A stretch of 64,000 nt of DNA from Shewanella sp. Choline-02u-19 (GCF_002836205.1 NZ_PJBE01000013.1:1922001-1986000), one strand, 5' to 3'; counted from the stretch's first letter, positions 17,714 through 27,557 are shown. The notes: generated by a model from the sequence alone, not told the origin. Made by a program: numbers and translations.

Positions 17714-18669
17714 GCTTTTTTAAGCTTGGCTAGCGTTGATTCTAGAATAGGATCCATTGGCGCTTTTACTTCCATCATCTCTTCAGTGTCAGGATGAATA
17801 AACCTAAGCTGAGCAGCGTGTAAAAAGAGTCTATTCAATCCGTGGACACGCATCGAGTCATCAAATTTCTGTTCGCTGTACTTTTCATCACATGCTATAG
17901 GGTGACCCGCATATTGACAATGCACACGAATTTGATGAGTTCGACCCGTGATAGGACTTGCTTGAACAAGCGTTGCATCACTATAACGTTGCATGATCTT
18001 AAAGCGGGTTTCACACTCTTTACCCTCTTTATTGACTCTAACAATGCGTTCACCAGATTTAAGCGTTAGTTTTAATAACGGTGCTTTGACTGCCTTATCA
18101 TGCTTTTGCCACTCACCTCTAACAAGCGCTAGGTAATCTTTTTGCATCTTCTTAGATCTAAGTTGATCATGTAGATGTTTTAGCGCACTGCGTTTCTTGG
18201 CAATGAGCAACAGGCCTGAAGTGTCTTTATCTAAGCGATGAACCAGTTCTAAAAACTTCTGCTGAGTGCGTAACGAGCGCATTGCTTCAATAACACCAAA
18301 ATCAACACCACTGCCACCATGTACTGCGATACCTGATGGTTTATTCAGTACAATAATGAATTTATCTTCGTAGATAATACGGTCTTCTAACTGCGAGACT
18401 TTCGTTAATTTAGCTGACGGCCCAGGACGTTCACTCGAATCAGAGACACGCATAGGCGGGATACGCACGATATCTCCATCTTGTAATTTGTACTCAGGTT
18501 TAATGCGTTTCTTATTAACTCTCACCTCCCCTTTACGTACAATCCGATAGATCATACTTTTAGGAACGCCTTTTAATTTAGTTAACAAATAATTATCGAT
18601 ACGCTGTCCGGTATGGTCTTCATCGATGGTAACCATTCGAACTTCTACTTTAGGAGATGGAGTATTCAT
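17710..18669 (-). CDS. rluC: 23S rRNA pseudouridine synthase RluC
   Basis: Makes pseudouridines 955, 2504 and 2580 of 23S rRNA in E. coli. An N-terminal S4 RNA-binding domain (residues 22-80) precedes the RluA-type catalytic domain with HRLDKDTSG (Asp147). The 319-residue length and its position divergent from rne match the E. coli arrangement. The start is ATG 18669. Confidence 0.95.
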   Translation of the reverse strand: MNTPSPKVEVRMVTIDEDHTGQRIDNYLLTKLKGVPKSMIYRIVRKGEVRVNKKRIKPEYKLQDGDIVRIPPMRVSDSSERPGPSAKLTKVSQLEDRIIYEDKFIIVLNKPSGIAVHGGSGVDFGVIEAMRSLRTQQKFLELVHRLDKDTSGLLLIAKKRSALKHLHDQLRSKKMQKDYLALVRGEWQKHDKAVKAPLLKLTLKSGERIVRVNKEGKECETRFKIMQRYSDATLVQASPITGRTHQIRVHCQYAGHPIACDEKYSEQKFDDSMRVHGLNRLFLHAAQLRFIHPDTEEMMEVKAPMDPILESTLAKLKKA

Positions 18670-19264
18670 GCTGCGCCGCTATGTGTTTCGTTGTGCATAT
18701 TGTACAACAAGTGAAAAGAATTGTGCCTTTTCAATTGCTGATTTTATCTATTATTGCTATATTTCTCTCGCTAACGGGGATAACCAGTGGATAAAGTGTT
18801 CACAAATCCCCCATGCATCACGTTAAAGCATGAGACTAAAAATGTTTACAGTTTGATAGTAAATAATTGATTTACAGGTCGTTGTATCAATCAAAAGGTC
18901 AATAAATGGACCTTCACGACTAAATCAAAACGTAATCCCAACTTACAACTGGTTTCTCTGCTTTAAACGCCCCAATTTCGAAGAATAATTTTAACTCGTC
19001 GTCAGACGCTACCATTTCGAATTGGCATTACCGGAAAGTATTTAAGAATTTATGGGGTTGGTTGACGTTTTACAACGAATTCCTTGTTTTTGTAAACATT
19101 AAAAAATAAGCCATAAATAGGATGCGACACGCAGAGAATGCGTCTAACAGCAATGCGCACCTTGCCTAGAGACCGACCGTGAGGTCCTGTTTTTTAATCC
19201 TAGGCCCGTAATGCAGTGAAATAAGTATCGTTTGATGACCTTTATAAAGAAGAATTAAATCATC
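18670..19264. promoter_or_regulatory. rluC-rne divergent spacer with a long rne leader
   Basis: 595 bp without a supported gene. In E. coli a long rne 5' leader (rne5) lets RNase E cleave and limit its own mRNA, and a similar role is plausible here. A candidate -10 (CATAAAT, near 19115) would give a leader of about 140 nt. Near the start codon a small GNRA-type hairpin (GACC-GTGA-GGTC, 19175-19186) is followed by CTGTTTTTTAAT. These are visual assignments only. Confidence 0.45.
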
Positions 19265-22200
19265 ATGAAACGGATGTTAATCAATGCAACTCAATCTGAA
19301 GAGTTGCGCGTAGCCCTAGTTGATGGGCAACAATTATACGATCTAGATATTGAAAGCCCAGGTCACGAACAAAAGAAATCAAATATCTATAAAGGGACGA
19401 TCACTCGAGTAGAGCCGTCTTTAGAAGCTGCTTTTGTTGACTATGGTGCCGACCGCCATGGCTTTCTCCCTTTAAAAGAGATCGCACGCGAATATTTCCC
19501 AAAAGGTTACTCTTTCCAAGGCCGTCCTAATATTAAGGAAGTCATAAAAGAAGGCCAAGAAGTTATTATTCAAATTGATAAAGAGGAGCGTGGCAACAAA
19601 GGCGCTGCACTCACAACCTTTATCAGTCTTGCGGGTTCTTATCTTGTATTAATGCCAAATAACCCAAGGGCTGGCGGTATTTCTCGTCGTATCGAGGGTG
19701 ACGAACGTACTGAGTTAAAAGCAGCACTTTCTGAACTTGATATCCCACAAGGTATGGGCCTCATCGTCCGTACTGCGGGCGTAGGAAAAGAGCCAACTGA
19801 ATTGAAGTGGGACCTAAAAGTTCTGCAACATCACTGGGCTGCAATTAAAGAATCGGCTGAAAGTGCGCCGGCTCCTTTCTTAATCCACCAAGAAAGCAAC
19901 GTTATTGTTCGTGCTATCCGCGACTATTTACGTCGTGACGTTGGTGAGATCCTAATCGATCACCCACGTATTTATGAAGAAGCTAAAGAGCACGTTTCGT
20001 TAGTACGTCCTGACTTTGTTGAGCGTATTAAGCGTTATGACGCTGAAGTGCCACTATTCACGCATTTCCAAATCGAGACTCAAATTGAATCGGCCTTCCA
20101 ACGTGAAGTTCGCTTACCCTCTGGCGGTTCGATTGTTATCGACCCAACAGAAGCATTAACCTCTATTGATATTAACTCTGCCCGTGCCACTAAGGGCGGC
20201 GATATTGAAGAGACTGCGCTAAACACTAACCTAGAAGCGGCCGACGAAATTGCACGTCAATTACGTCTACGTGATTTAGGTGGTTTAGTGGTCATCGATT
20301 TCATCGATATGACCCCTGTTCGCAATCAACGTGAAGTTGAAAAGCGTATGCAAGATGCTGTTCATCATGACCGAGCACGCGTCCAATTAGGCCGTATATC
20401 ACGCTTTGGTTTGATGGAGATGTCACGCCAACGTTTGCGTCCTTCTCTAGAAGAGTCAGCAGCTCACCTTTGTCCACGTTGTCATGGACAAGGCACCGTT
20501 CGCGGTACTGAGTCACTTGCCCTTTCAATTTTGCGTTTGATGGAAGAAGAAGCCATCAAAGAAAACACATCGCAAATTGAGGCAATTGTTCCTGTTGATG
20601 TTGCTGCGTTCCTATTGAACGAAAAGCGTAAAGCAATTCGTATCACCGAAGAACGTCACAATGTTGAAGTGTATGTGATCCCAGATCCAAACATGACCAC
20701 ACCTGATTATCGCGTTGTACGTCATCGTAAAGATGACCAAATCAGCGAATCTAGCTATAAATTGCTTGAGCAAGAAGAAGCTAAGCTTTACGAGCCTCGT
20801 AAACTTGAAAGAGCTGCGCCACCACAGCCAGCACTGAAAGGTTTCTCAACGCCACAAATAGCAGCGCCTACACCTGCAGAAGCTAAACCCGCGCCAGTGA
20901 AACCAGCTGAGCCCGGTTTATTTGCTAAAATTGCAGCCGCAATCGGCTCACTTTTTAGTAGCAGTGAAGAAGTAAAGGTTGAACCTAAGCAGCAAGATAA
21001 AACAAGCCGCAATGGTCAAGCACGTAACAATAATCGTCGCAATAGCAATAACCGTCGCAACGACCCTCGCCGCAACCGCAATGAAGGTCGTAACGAAGGC
21101 CGCAATGAAGGTCGTAGTGACAGTGAGCAAGGTAAAGATACGCGTACTAAGAGCAATCGCAGTGACGCTAATGAAAACCAAGCAAAAGTGCAAGAAGAGA
21201 CTAAACGTCCACAACGTAGCGAAAAGCCACGTAAGGCCGTAGAAACAACTAGCACCGAAACTGTCGAGCCTAAGCAAGAAGCAGCACGTGAGCGTCGTCA
21301 ACGTCGTAACATGCGCCGTAAAGTTCGCGTCAGTAACGAGCAAGAAGAAACTAAAGCAGTGGTAGCTCAAGCTGAAGAGCCTGTTCAAACACAAGCAGTT
21401 GCAGATGATAAGCCCGCTCGTCCTAAGCGCCAGCCTCGTAAGCCAAGAGCTAAAGTTGAAACAGTAGAAAATACTGAAGCAACTGATGACGCTGTTGCAG
21501 TAGTGGCTAACGTTGAAGTCGCAAATGTTGTTGAAACCAACACAGCGACAGATACAACGCCTAAGACTGAAGTTGTTTCAACACCGATTGAAACTGCTGA
21601 GTCAGTTGCTATTGATCAAACTGAAGATGCAACAGATGATAAATCACGTGAACCTCGAGAAGGTCAGCGTAGAAGCCGTCGTAGTCCCCGTCACCTTCGT
21701 GCCGCAGGCCAACGTCGTCGTCGCGATGAAGATGAAAACACCTCTGAGACTCCAGCATTTACACCAAATGACATGGTCGAAGTTGCAACGTCTGCTCAAG
21801 CTTATGAAACTCACGAAGAAGCACCTGTTGCTAAAGTTAATGAGCCTAAAGTTGAAGCTGCTCCTGTAGAAGTCGCAGTAAAAGCTGAACCTGTCGCAGT
21901 TAAAGCAGAAACAGTAAAAGCTGAGCCTGTCGCAGTTAAAGCCGAAACAGTAAAAGCTGAACCTGTCGCAGTTAAAGCCGAAACAGTAAAAGCTGAGCCT
22001 GTCGCAGTTGAAGCTGAAACTGAAACTGAAACTGTAAAAGCTAAAACTAACTCAGTAGCAAGTTCATCAGCGATGAATACATCACCGGCTTATAAGCCTG
22101 CGACTGAAGTTAAAGCTCCTGCTCCTACAGCTAACGTGGTTGAAGCACCTGTTGTTGCTAAGGCTGCACCAGCGGTTACGGTAGAAGTAAAACAAGAGCC

Positions 22201-22567
22201 TAGCCCAGTTGTAACGCCTGAGCCTGTTAAAACCGCTATTGCAGTAAAACCTGTAGAAGCTACTGTTACCTCAAAGACTGTATCTGCACCAATGGCAAAA
22301 CCAGTAGCCATTAAGCCTACTGAAAGCAAAGCGGTTGAAGTCGAAGCGGTTACACAGCCTGCGGCAATAGAAGTAAAGCCTGTTGCTAAAGCTAAGCCAG
22401 CAAGTCGTTTTGGTTCAATGGTGATGTCTGATACGACAAAGCCCGTTGTTAACGTTAGAGAGAACATAGAGACCCCAGCTGGTCGCCAATATGAAACCTC
22501 TGAACAAAATGATGAAGTAAAATCAAGAGTTTCAAACAGTGCTAACTCGGATATGACTCGCACCTAA
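19265..22567 (+). CDS. rne: Ribonuclease E
   Basis: Essential endonuclease of mRNA decay and rRNA/tRNA processing, and scaffold of the degradosome at the inner membrane. The N-terminal catalytic half (about 1-520) has the S1 domain, the DNase I-like DFIDM segment and the zinc-link CPRCHGQGT. After about residue 560 comes an amphipathic GLFAKIAAAIGSLFSS helix (membrane anchor), then Arg-rich RNA-binding tracts (RRNSNNRRNDPRRNRN and a later RSRRSPRH). A long Ala/Val/Lys/Glu-rich tail contains four tandem 12-residue repeats. At 1100 residues it is about as long as E. coli RNase E. Confidence 0.96.
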   Translation: MKRMLINATQSEELRVALVDGQQLYDLDIESPGHEQKKSNIYKGTITRVEPSLEAAFVDYGADRHGFLPLKEIAREYFPKGYSFQGRPNIKEVIKEGQEVIIQIDKEERGNKGAALTTFISLAGSYLVLMPNNPRAGGISRRIEGDERTELKAALSELDIPQGMGLIVRTAGVGKEPTELKWDLKVLQHHWAAIKESAESAPAPFLIHQESNVIVRAIRDYLRRDVGEILIDHPRIYEEAKEHVSLVRPDFVERIKRYDAEVPLFTHFQIETQIESAFQREVRLPSGGSIVIDPTEALTSIDINSARATKGGDIEETALNTNLEAADEIARQLRLRDLGGLVVIDFIDMTPVRNQREVEKRMQDAVHHDRARVQLGRISRFGLMEMSRQRLRPSLEESAAHLCPRCHGQGTVRGTESLALSILRLMEEEAIKENTSQIEAIVPVDVAAFLLNEKRKAIRITEERHNVEVYVIPDPNMTTPDYRVVRHRKDDQISESSYKLLEQEEAKLYEPRKLERAAPPQPALKGFSTPQIAAPTPAEAKPAPVKPAEPGLFAKIAAAIGSLFSSSEEVKVEPKQQDKTSRNGQARNNNRRNSNNRRNDPRRNRNEGRNEGRNEGRSDSEQGKDTRTKSNRSDANENQAKVQEETKRPQRSEKPRKAVETTSTETVEPKQEAARERRQRRNMRRKVRVSNEQEETKAVVAQAEEPVQTQAVADDKPARPKRQPRKPRAKVETVENTEATDDAVAVVANVEVANVVETNTATDTTPKTEVVSTPIETAESVAIDQTEDATDDKSREPREGQRRSRRSPRHLRAAGQRRRRDEDENTSETPAFTPNDMVEVATSAQAYETHEEAPVAKVNEPKVEAAPVEVAVKAEPVAVKAETVKAEPVAVKAETVKAEPVAVKAETVKAEPVAVEAETETETVKAKTNSVASSSAMNTSPAYKPATEVKAPAPTANVVEAPVVAKAAPAVTVEVKQEPSPVVTPEPVKTAIAVKPVEATVTSKTVSAPMAKPVAIKPTESKAVEVEAVTQPAAIEVKPVAKAKPASRFGSMVMSDTTKPVVNVRENIETPAGRQYETSEQNDEVKSRVSNSANSDMTRT
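21889..22027 (+). repeat. 36-bp tandem repeats in the rne tail
   Basis: Four near-identical 36-bp units encode AEPVAVKAETVK-type repeats in the disordered RNase E tail, with only synonymous or single changes (VKAET to VEAET in the last). This is an expandable in-frame array. Confidence 0.85.
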
Positions 22568-22587
22568 TCTAGATTTAGACTCGCGAC

Positions 22588-22622
22588 AAAAAAGCCATGC
22601 TGAAGAGCATGGCTTTTTTATT
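22588..22622 (+). terminator. Terminator of rne
   Basis: AAAAAAGCCATGCT-GAAG-AGCATGGCTTTTTTA, an 8-bp core stem with a long T-run, 20 bp after the rne stop. Confidence 0.93.
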
Positions 22623-22696
22623 TTAAAACAACGTGAATTTTGATAGTATGCGCGCCCAGACTTATTCCTATTCAACAAACTGTTAACAGAGGTTAA

Positions 22697-24256
22697 ATGT
22701 TCGATCTCATTCGTCACAAAACGGCCAGTTCAAGAGCTGACTTACTTTCAGGCTTAACCGTCGCCCTTGCTTTAGTACCAGAAGCGGTAGCATTTGCATT
22801 CGTAGCGGGTGTTGAACCTATGGTCGGTTTATATGCCGCCTTTATCATGGGATTGATCACTGCCGTTATTGGTGGCCGCCCAGGTATGATTTCTGGTGCT
22901 ACTGGCGCTATGGCTGTTGTTATGGTGGCACTCGTTGCCGAACATGGCGTGCCATACCTTTTTGCCGCTGTTGTACTCGCCGGTCTCATTCAAGTCTCTG
23001 CCGGTGTTCTTAAGCTCGGTAAATTTATCCGTATTGTGCCCTACCCAGTCATGATAGGTTTTGTGAATGGCTTAGCGATTGTTATTTTCTTAGCACAGCT
23101 AGGGCAATTTCAAACACCTGACGTTAATGGTGTTATGAGCTGGTTACCTCAAGACCAACTGATACTGATGTTAGGTCTTGTGGCTGTTACCATGGCAATC
23201 ATTCAGTTTTTGCCAAAACTAACGACCGCGATCCCATCATCACTTGCTGCCATTCTAACCGTGACTTTGCTAGTAACCTTCTTAAATCTAGACACGCGTA
23301 CCGTATTGGATTTTCTGAAATCAATGAGCGGTGATGAACACGCAACAATCGCGGGTAGCTTACCCACTTTCTCTATACCGGCTGTTGAGTTTAGTTTAGC
23401 AACCCTTTACATCATTCTACCTTACTCACTTATTCTGGCCGCTGTAGGCCTGATTGAGTCGCTATTAACATTGACCGTTATCGATGAAATGACAGGTACT
23501 CGTGGTCGTGGTAACAAAGAGTGTATTGGTCAAGGTGTTGGTAACATCACTAGTGGTTTCTTTGGTGCTATGGGTGGTTGCGCGATGATTGGTCAATCAA
23601 TGATCAACATTAACTCTGGCGGCCGTGGTCGTCTATCAGGGATCTCGGCAGCACTAGCCCTACTTGCCTTTATCTTGTTCGGCTCATCATTAATAGAAAT
23701 GATCCCGCTTGCAGCACTTGTTGGTGTGATGTTCATGGTGGTGTTAGGTACATTTGAATGGGCTAGCTTTAAAGTCATGCGCAAAGTCCCTAAACACGAT
23801 GCGTTTGTGATTATCCTAGTGACAATCGTGACAGTATTCACTGATTTAGCATTTGCTGTGTTTGTTGGTGTTATTGTGTCGGCATTAGTCTTTGCATGGG
23901 AACATGCAAAACATATCAACGTAGAGATCAGTGAAGATAAAAATGGCTGGAAAGTTTATAAGCTAAATGGTCCACTGTTTTTCGGTTCAGTTGCTGAGTT
24001 TTTAGACCTCTTCCCTGCTAAAACAGATCCTGAAGATGTGATAGTCGACTTCCAGAACTCTCGCGTTTGTGACCACTCTGCACTTGATGCTATCGATACC
24101 TTAGCTGAGCGTTATGTCAGTGAAGGTAAGAAACTGCATTTACGTCATCTCAGTAATGACTGTAAAGAGTTACTGCATAAAGCAGGTGATTTAGTTGAAG
24201 TTAACTTGATTGAAGATCCTCACTATAAAGTCGCTGACGATAAACTCGATTCATAA
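22697..24256 (+). CDS. SulP-family anion transporter with STAS domain
   Basis: Inner-membrane permease of 519 residues. Residues 15-400 contain the repeated hydrophobic helices of the SulP fold, with the ALVPEAVAFAFVAGV signature in the first helices. The C-terminal 100 residues form a cytoplasmic STAS domain (VIVDFQNSRVCDHSALDAI). SulP members carry sulfate, bicarbonate or other anions, often with Na+ or H+. No carbonic anhydrase or cys genes lie nearby to decide. The ribosome site is AGAGG and a terminator follows. Confidence 0.92.
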   Translation: MFDLIRHKTASSRADLLSGLTVALALVPEAVAFAFVAGVEPMVGLYAAFIMGLITAVIGGRPGMISGATGAMAVVMVALVAEHGVPYLFAAVVLAGLIQVSAGVLKLGKFIRIVPYPVMIGFVNGLAIVIFLAQLGQFQTPDVNGVMSWLPQDQLILMLGLVAVTMAIIQFLPKLTTAIPSSLAAILTVTLLVTFLNLDTRTVLDFLKSMSGDEHATIAGSLPTFSIPAVEFSLATLYIILPYSLILAAVGLIESLLTLTVIDEMTGTRGRGNKECIGQGVGNITSGFFGAMGGCAMIGQSMININSGGRGRLSGISAALALLAFILFGSSLIEMIPLAALVGVMFMVVLGTFEWASFKVMRKVPKHDAFVIILVTIVTVFTDLAFAVFVGVIVSALVFAWEHAKHINVEISEDKNGWKVYKLNGPLFFGSVAEFLDLFPAKTDPEDVIVDFQNSRVCDHSALDAIDTLAERYVSEGKKLHLRHLSNDCKELLHKAGDLVEVNLIEDPHYKVADDKLDS

Positions 24257-24270
24257 CAGTTTACATCAGC

Positions 24271-24309
24271 AATAAAAAAGACGAGCTAAATAGCTCGTCT
24301 TTTTTTGTC
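24271..24309. terminator. Bidirectional terminator, SulP gene / msrBA
   Basis: AAAAAGACGAGCTA-AA-TAGCTCGTCTTTTTTT, serving the convergent SulP gene and msrBA. Confidence 0.92.
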
Positions 24310-24327
24310 TGCGATTGACTGCCTATT

Positions 24328-25242
24328 TCACGACTTATCTTTCATTAACTCTGCAAAGAGTACTTTTACTTTATCGACTTTAGGTTTAACGATGATTTGA
24401 CAATAAGGTTGCTCACCATTAAGTTCAAAATAGTCTTTATGACCATCTTCAGCAGCAAAAAAACCATTAAAAGCTGAGACTTCAGTCACTATCGGGTTTT
24501 GCCATACGCCCGCATCAGTCATCGTAGCAATCATGCCGTTAGCAATTTCAGCCTGCTTCTCACTATGAATAAACACAACGGAGCGATACTGTGGCCCGCT
24601 ATCGTTTCCTTGCCTGTTTAACGTAGTTGGATCATGGCTTTGCCAAAATACGGCTAACAGGTTGTCGTAGCTAATAATCTTTGGATCAAACTCAATATGC
24701 ACGACCTCAGCATGCCTTGTCATGCCACTGCAGACCGCCCTGTAATTGGCATCATCAGCATCACCTCCGGCATAACCTGAAACAACACTATTAACGCCTT
24801 TTAAAGGCGTAAAAACCGCTTCAGTACACCAAAAACAACCGCCACCAAAGGTGGCTAATTCATACTGTTTTTCAACGATAGGCGTGGCCGATGCAGACTT
24901 AAAGGTCATTGATACCGAATTAACACAGTGTCTGACATTCTTAGGAGTGAGAAACTCCCCTTCAAATACATGGCCTAAATGTCCATCACACTGTGCACAG
25001 ACGATTTCAACACGTTGACCATCAGCATCAATATTGCGTTTTACCGCGCCGCTAATTTCATCATCAAAGGCTGGCCAACCACAATGGGCATTAAACTTAC
25101 TGTCTGAGTTGTACAAAGGCGCATCGCATTTCTTACAACAATAAGTTCCTTCAGCTTCGTGCTGATAATACTCTCCGCTAAAAGGTCTTTCAGTGCCTTT
25201 TTGCTCTATGACTTGTTTTTCAATTTCTGTCAGTTTATGCAT
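24328..25242 (-). CDS. Bifunctional methionine sulfoxide reductase, MsrB-MsrA fusion
   Basis: Repairs both R- and S-methionine sulfoxides with thioredoxin. Residues 1-120 are MsrB, with two zinc CxxC pairs (Cys36/39 and Cys82/85) and catalytic Cys106 in RHCVNSVSM. Residues 125-300 are MsrA, with catalytic Cys136 in GGGCFWC and a typical YRSVVF segment. The B-then-A order is the reverse of the better-known MsrA-MsrB fusions. No signal peptide is present, so it acts in the cytoplasm. Confidence 0.94.
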   Translation of the reverse strand: MHKLTEIEKQVIEQKGTERPFSGEYYQHEAEGTYCCKKCDAPLYNSDSKFNAHCGWPAFDDEISGAVKRNIDADGQRVEIVCAQCDGHLGHVFEGEFLTPKNVRHCVNSVSMTFKSASATPIVEKQYELATFGGGCFWCTEAVFTPLKGVNSVVSGYAGGDADDANYRAVCSGMTRHAEVVHIEFDPKIISYDNLLAVFWQSHDPTTLNRQGNDSGPQYRSVVFIHSEKQAEIANGMIATMTDAGVWQNPIVTEVSAFNGFFAAEDGHKDYFELNGEQPYCQIIVKPKVDKVKVLFAELMKDKS

Positions 25243-25627
25243 GATAACGACTCTATCTATATTTTATATCTTGATCCACATAGACCATAGATCCAACCAA
25301 ATGCTTTCATATACCATCACTAATCGGCCATTTTACGGCGCAATTTGTATATCCGATAAATCAACACCCGTTCTATATTCTAGCCAATAATGCCACAGAA
25401 CAGCGTGAATGTTGCTTACTTAACAAAAAACATTAATTTTTTTAGCCGTATAATACTCAGCAGTGTTAATTGATAACACTCTAATATCTATTGTATTAAT
25501 GTCTATCTCAGCAACACTATTCATCTTGGTAAACAATAACCGATGTGATCTAAATCACTAACGTTTGCGTCGCGGTATCCGCGCCGCTAAACTTGCCCCG
25601 GGCTAACTAAAAATAAGAATAGACAAT
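25243..25627. promoter_or_regulatory. Divergent spacer between msrBA and an oxygenase gene
   Basis: 385 bp without a gene. A CRP-like palindrome TGTGATCTAAATCACT lies at 25544-25559 (TGTGA-N6-TCACT; one base off TGTGA-N6-TCACA), about 70 bp before the oxygenase start. The left half would hold the msrBA promoter. Confidence 0.5.
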
Positions 25628-26467
25628 ATGATTTTAGAGACAATTGATTATAGAGCGACTGGCAGTGCAGAAAAATTTGTAAAATCACTGCGTGACACTG
25701 GCTTTGGTGTTTTAAGTAACCACCCAATCGACAAACAACTCGTCGAAGATATCTACACCGAGTGGCAAGCGTTCTTTAATACCGACGAAAAAAGACAATT
25801 TCTATTTAAACCTGAAACACAAGATGGATTTTTCCCTGCGGATATCTCGGAAACAGCCAAAGGCCACACCGTTAAAGATATCAAAGAGTATTACCATATC
25901 TATCCATGGGGACGTATTCCTGAGCAACTAAAAGCCAACATTTTAAAGTATTATGACCACGCAAATAGCTTAGCGGCGGAACTGCTTGAATGGGTAGAGC
26001 TATATTCACCAACAGAAGTGAAAGATAAGTTCTCAATCGCGTTACCAAAAATGATAGAAGACAGCCAAAAAACACTTTTACGCGTACTACACTATCCGCC
26101 AATGTCGGGTAATGAAGAAGCGGGTGCTATCCGCGCTGCAGCGCACGAAGACATCAATTTGCTGACGGTACTCCCCGCCGCAAACGAGCCGGGTCTGCAA
26201 GTTCAGCTAAAAGACAACTCTTGGATCGATGTACCAAGCGACTTTGGTAATATCATTATCAACATCGGTGACATGTTGCAAGAGGCATCAGGTGGCTATT
26301 TCCCATCGACTAGCCATAGGGTTATTAACCCAGAAGGCAGCGATGTGACCAAGGCTCGAGTCTCTCTGCCGCTATTTTTACACCCTAATCCTGAAGTGAA
26401 ATTATCAGAGAACTACACAGCGGATAGCTATTTAATGGAACGCCTTCGAGAATTAGGCGTAATTTAG
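25628..26467 (+). CDS. 2-oxoglutarate/Fe(II)-dependent oxygenase (isopenicillin N synthase family)
   Basis: 279-residue non-haem iron oxygenase. The facial triad is His173-x-Asp175 (AAAHEDINLLT) and His230 (STSHRVINP); RVSLP (Arg244, Ser246) is the RxS motif that binds 2-oxoglutarate. The N-terminal region (GFGVLSNHPID...DIYTEWQAFF) is the usual DIOX_N part. The substrate is unknown; no biosynthetic cluster surrounds it, so a housekeeping or small-molecule role is likely. A CRP-like site lies upstream. Confidence 0.9.
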   Translation: MILETIDYRATGSAEKFVKSLRDTGFGVLSNHPIDKQLVEDIYTEWQAFFNTDEKRQFLFKPETQDGFFPADISETAKGHTVKDIKEYYHIYPWGRIPEQLKANILKYYDHANSLAAELLEWVELYSPTEVKDKFSIALPKMIEDSQKTLLRVLHYPPMSGNEEAGAIRAAAHEDINLLTVLPAANEPGLQVQLKDNSWIDVPSDFGNIIINIGDMLQEASGGYFPSTSHRVINPEGSDVTKARVSLPLFLHPNPEVKLSENYTADSYLMERLRELGVI

Positions 26468-26481
26468 CCTCTATTGCATTC

Positions 26482-26509
26482 AAAAAGCGCTTTTACGCGC
26501 TTTTTGTTT
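26482..26509 (+). terminator. Terminator of the oxygenase gene
   Basis: AAAAAGCGC-TTTTAC-GCGCTTTTTGTTT, 15 bp after the stop. Confidence 0.85.
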
Positions 26510-26573
26510 GTTATAAATAAGCTTAACAAGGTAAAATCCCCCCAATAATGTAATTTGATAGTAGAGCAAGCAC

Positions 26574-27512
26574 ATGGCAATTCAGTGGTATCCGGGACAC
26601 ATGTACAAAGCACGTAAAGAGATCGAAGAGGTAATGCCTCAGATCGATTTAGTTATTGAAGTGCTCGATGCGCGTATCCCTTACAGCAGCGAAAATCCTG
26701 AGGTGCAAAAGCTTCGAGGTGATAAGCCTTGTATCAAACTACTGAATAAATCAGATTTGGCCGATCCGGTAACGACCCAAGCTTGGATTGAATACCTTGA
26801 ACAAGAGCAAGGTGTTAAAGCGATGGCGATTACCACTTTACAAGCAGCTCAAGTCAAGAAAATTCCTGACCTTTGCCGTAAATTTGTCCCGAGTAGAGAC
26901 AAACTTGAAAAAGATATTCGTACCATGATCATGGGGATCCCCAATGTCGGTAAATCCACGATCATCAACACCCTGGCAGGCCGTACAATTGCTAAAACAG
27001 GTAATGAACCTGCGGTAACCAAAATCCAACAGCGTATTAATTTACGTAATGGTATTGTGCTGTCTGATACCCCTGGTATTTTGTGGCCAAAAGTCGACAA
27101 TGAAAGAAGCAGTTACCGACTTGCCGTGACTGGTGCCATTAAAGATACCGCGATGGAATATGAAGATGTTGCTATGTTTGCCGCTGAGTATTTTCTCCTA
27201 GCCTACCCTGAAGCAATGAAAGAGCGTTATAAGCTAAAGGAATTGCCAGAAACTGACATCGAGTTACTTGAGGCTATTGGCCGTAAGCGTGGTGCACTTC
27301 GCCCAGGTGGTCGTATCGACTTGCACAAGGTATCTGAACTACTGTTGCATGAGTTCCGGTCAGGAAAAATTGGCCAGCTATCATTAGAAACACCTGCCAT
27401 GGCAGAGATTGAAAAAGCAGAAGTCGCCAGAATACTTGCAGAGAAAGAAGCTAAAGAGGAAGTTAAACGTGAACAAGAACGCTTAAAGCGCTCTGGCAAA
27501 CGATTTAACTAG
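26574..27512 (+). CDS. YlqF/RbgA-type circularly permuted GTPase
   Basis: Ribosome-assembly GTPase. The G motifs come in permuted order: NKSD (G4, about residue 58), then GIPNVGKST (G1, about 122-130), a Thr-containing switch I, and DTPG (G3, about 165). The N-terminal WYPGHMYKARKEI is typical of YlqF, which in Bacillus matures the large subunit. It is 312 residues with a charged, basic C-terminal tail. In gammaproteobacteria the role is less studied. Confidence 0.9.
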   Translation: MAIQWYPGHMYKARKEIEEVMPQIDLVIEVLDARIPYSSENPEVQKLRGDKPCIKLLNKSDLADPVTTQAWIEYLEQEQGVKAMAITTLQAAQVKKIPDLCRKFVPSRDKLEKDIRTMIMGIPNVGKSTIINTLAGRTIAKTGNEPAVTKIQQRINLRNGIVLSDTPGILWPKVDNERSSYRLAVTGAIKDTAMEYEDVAMFAAEYFLLAYPEAMKERYKLKELPETDIELLEAIGRKRGALRPGGRIDLHKVSELLLHEFRSGKIGQLSLETPAMAEIEKAEVARILAEKEAKEEVKREQERLKRSGKRFN

Positions 27513-27529
27513 ACTGATAGAAACATATT

Positions 27530-27557
27530 AAAAAGCGCTTAATAAGGCGCTTTTTTT
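27530..27557. terminator. Bidirectional terminator, GTPase / phosphatase
   Basis: AAAAGCGC-TTAATAAG-GCGCTTTTTTT between two convergent genes; it overlaps the stop codon region of the phosphatase gene. Confidence 0.85.

Noticed and set aside
20948..21394. Minus-strand frame within rne
   Set aside because: Shadow of the Arg/Asn-rich tail; no independent start signals.
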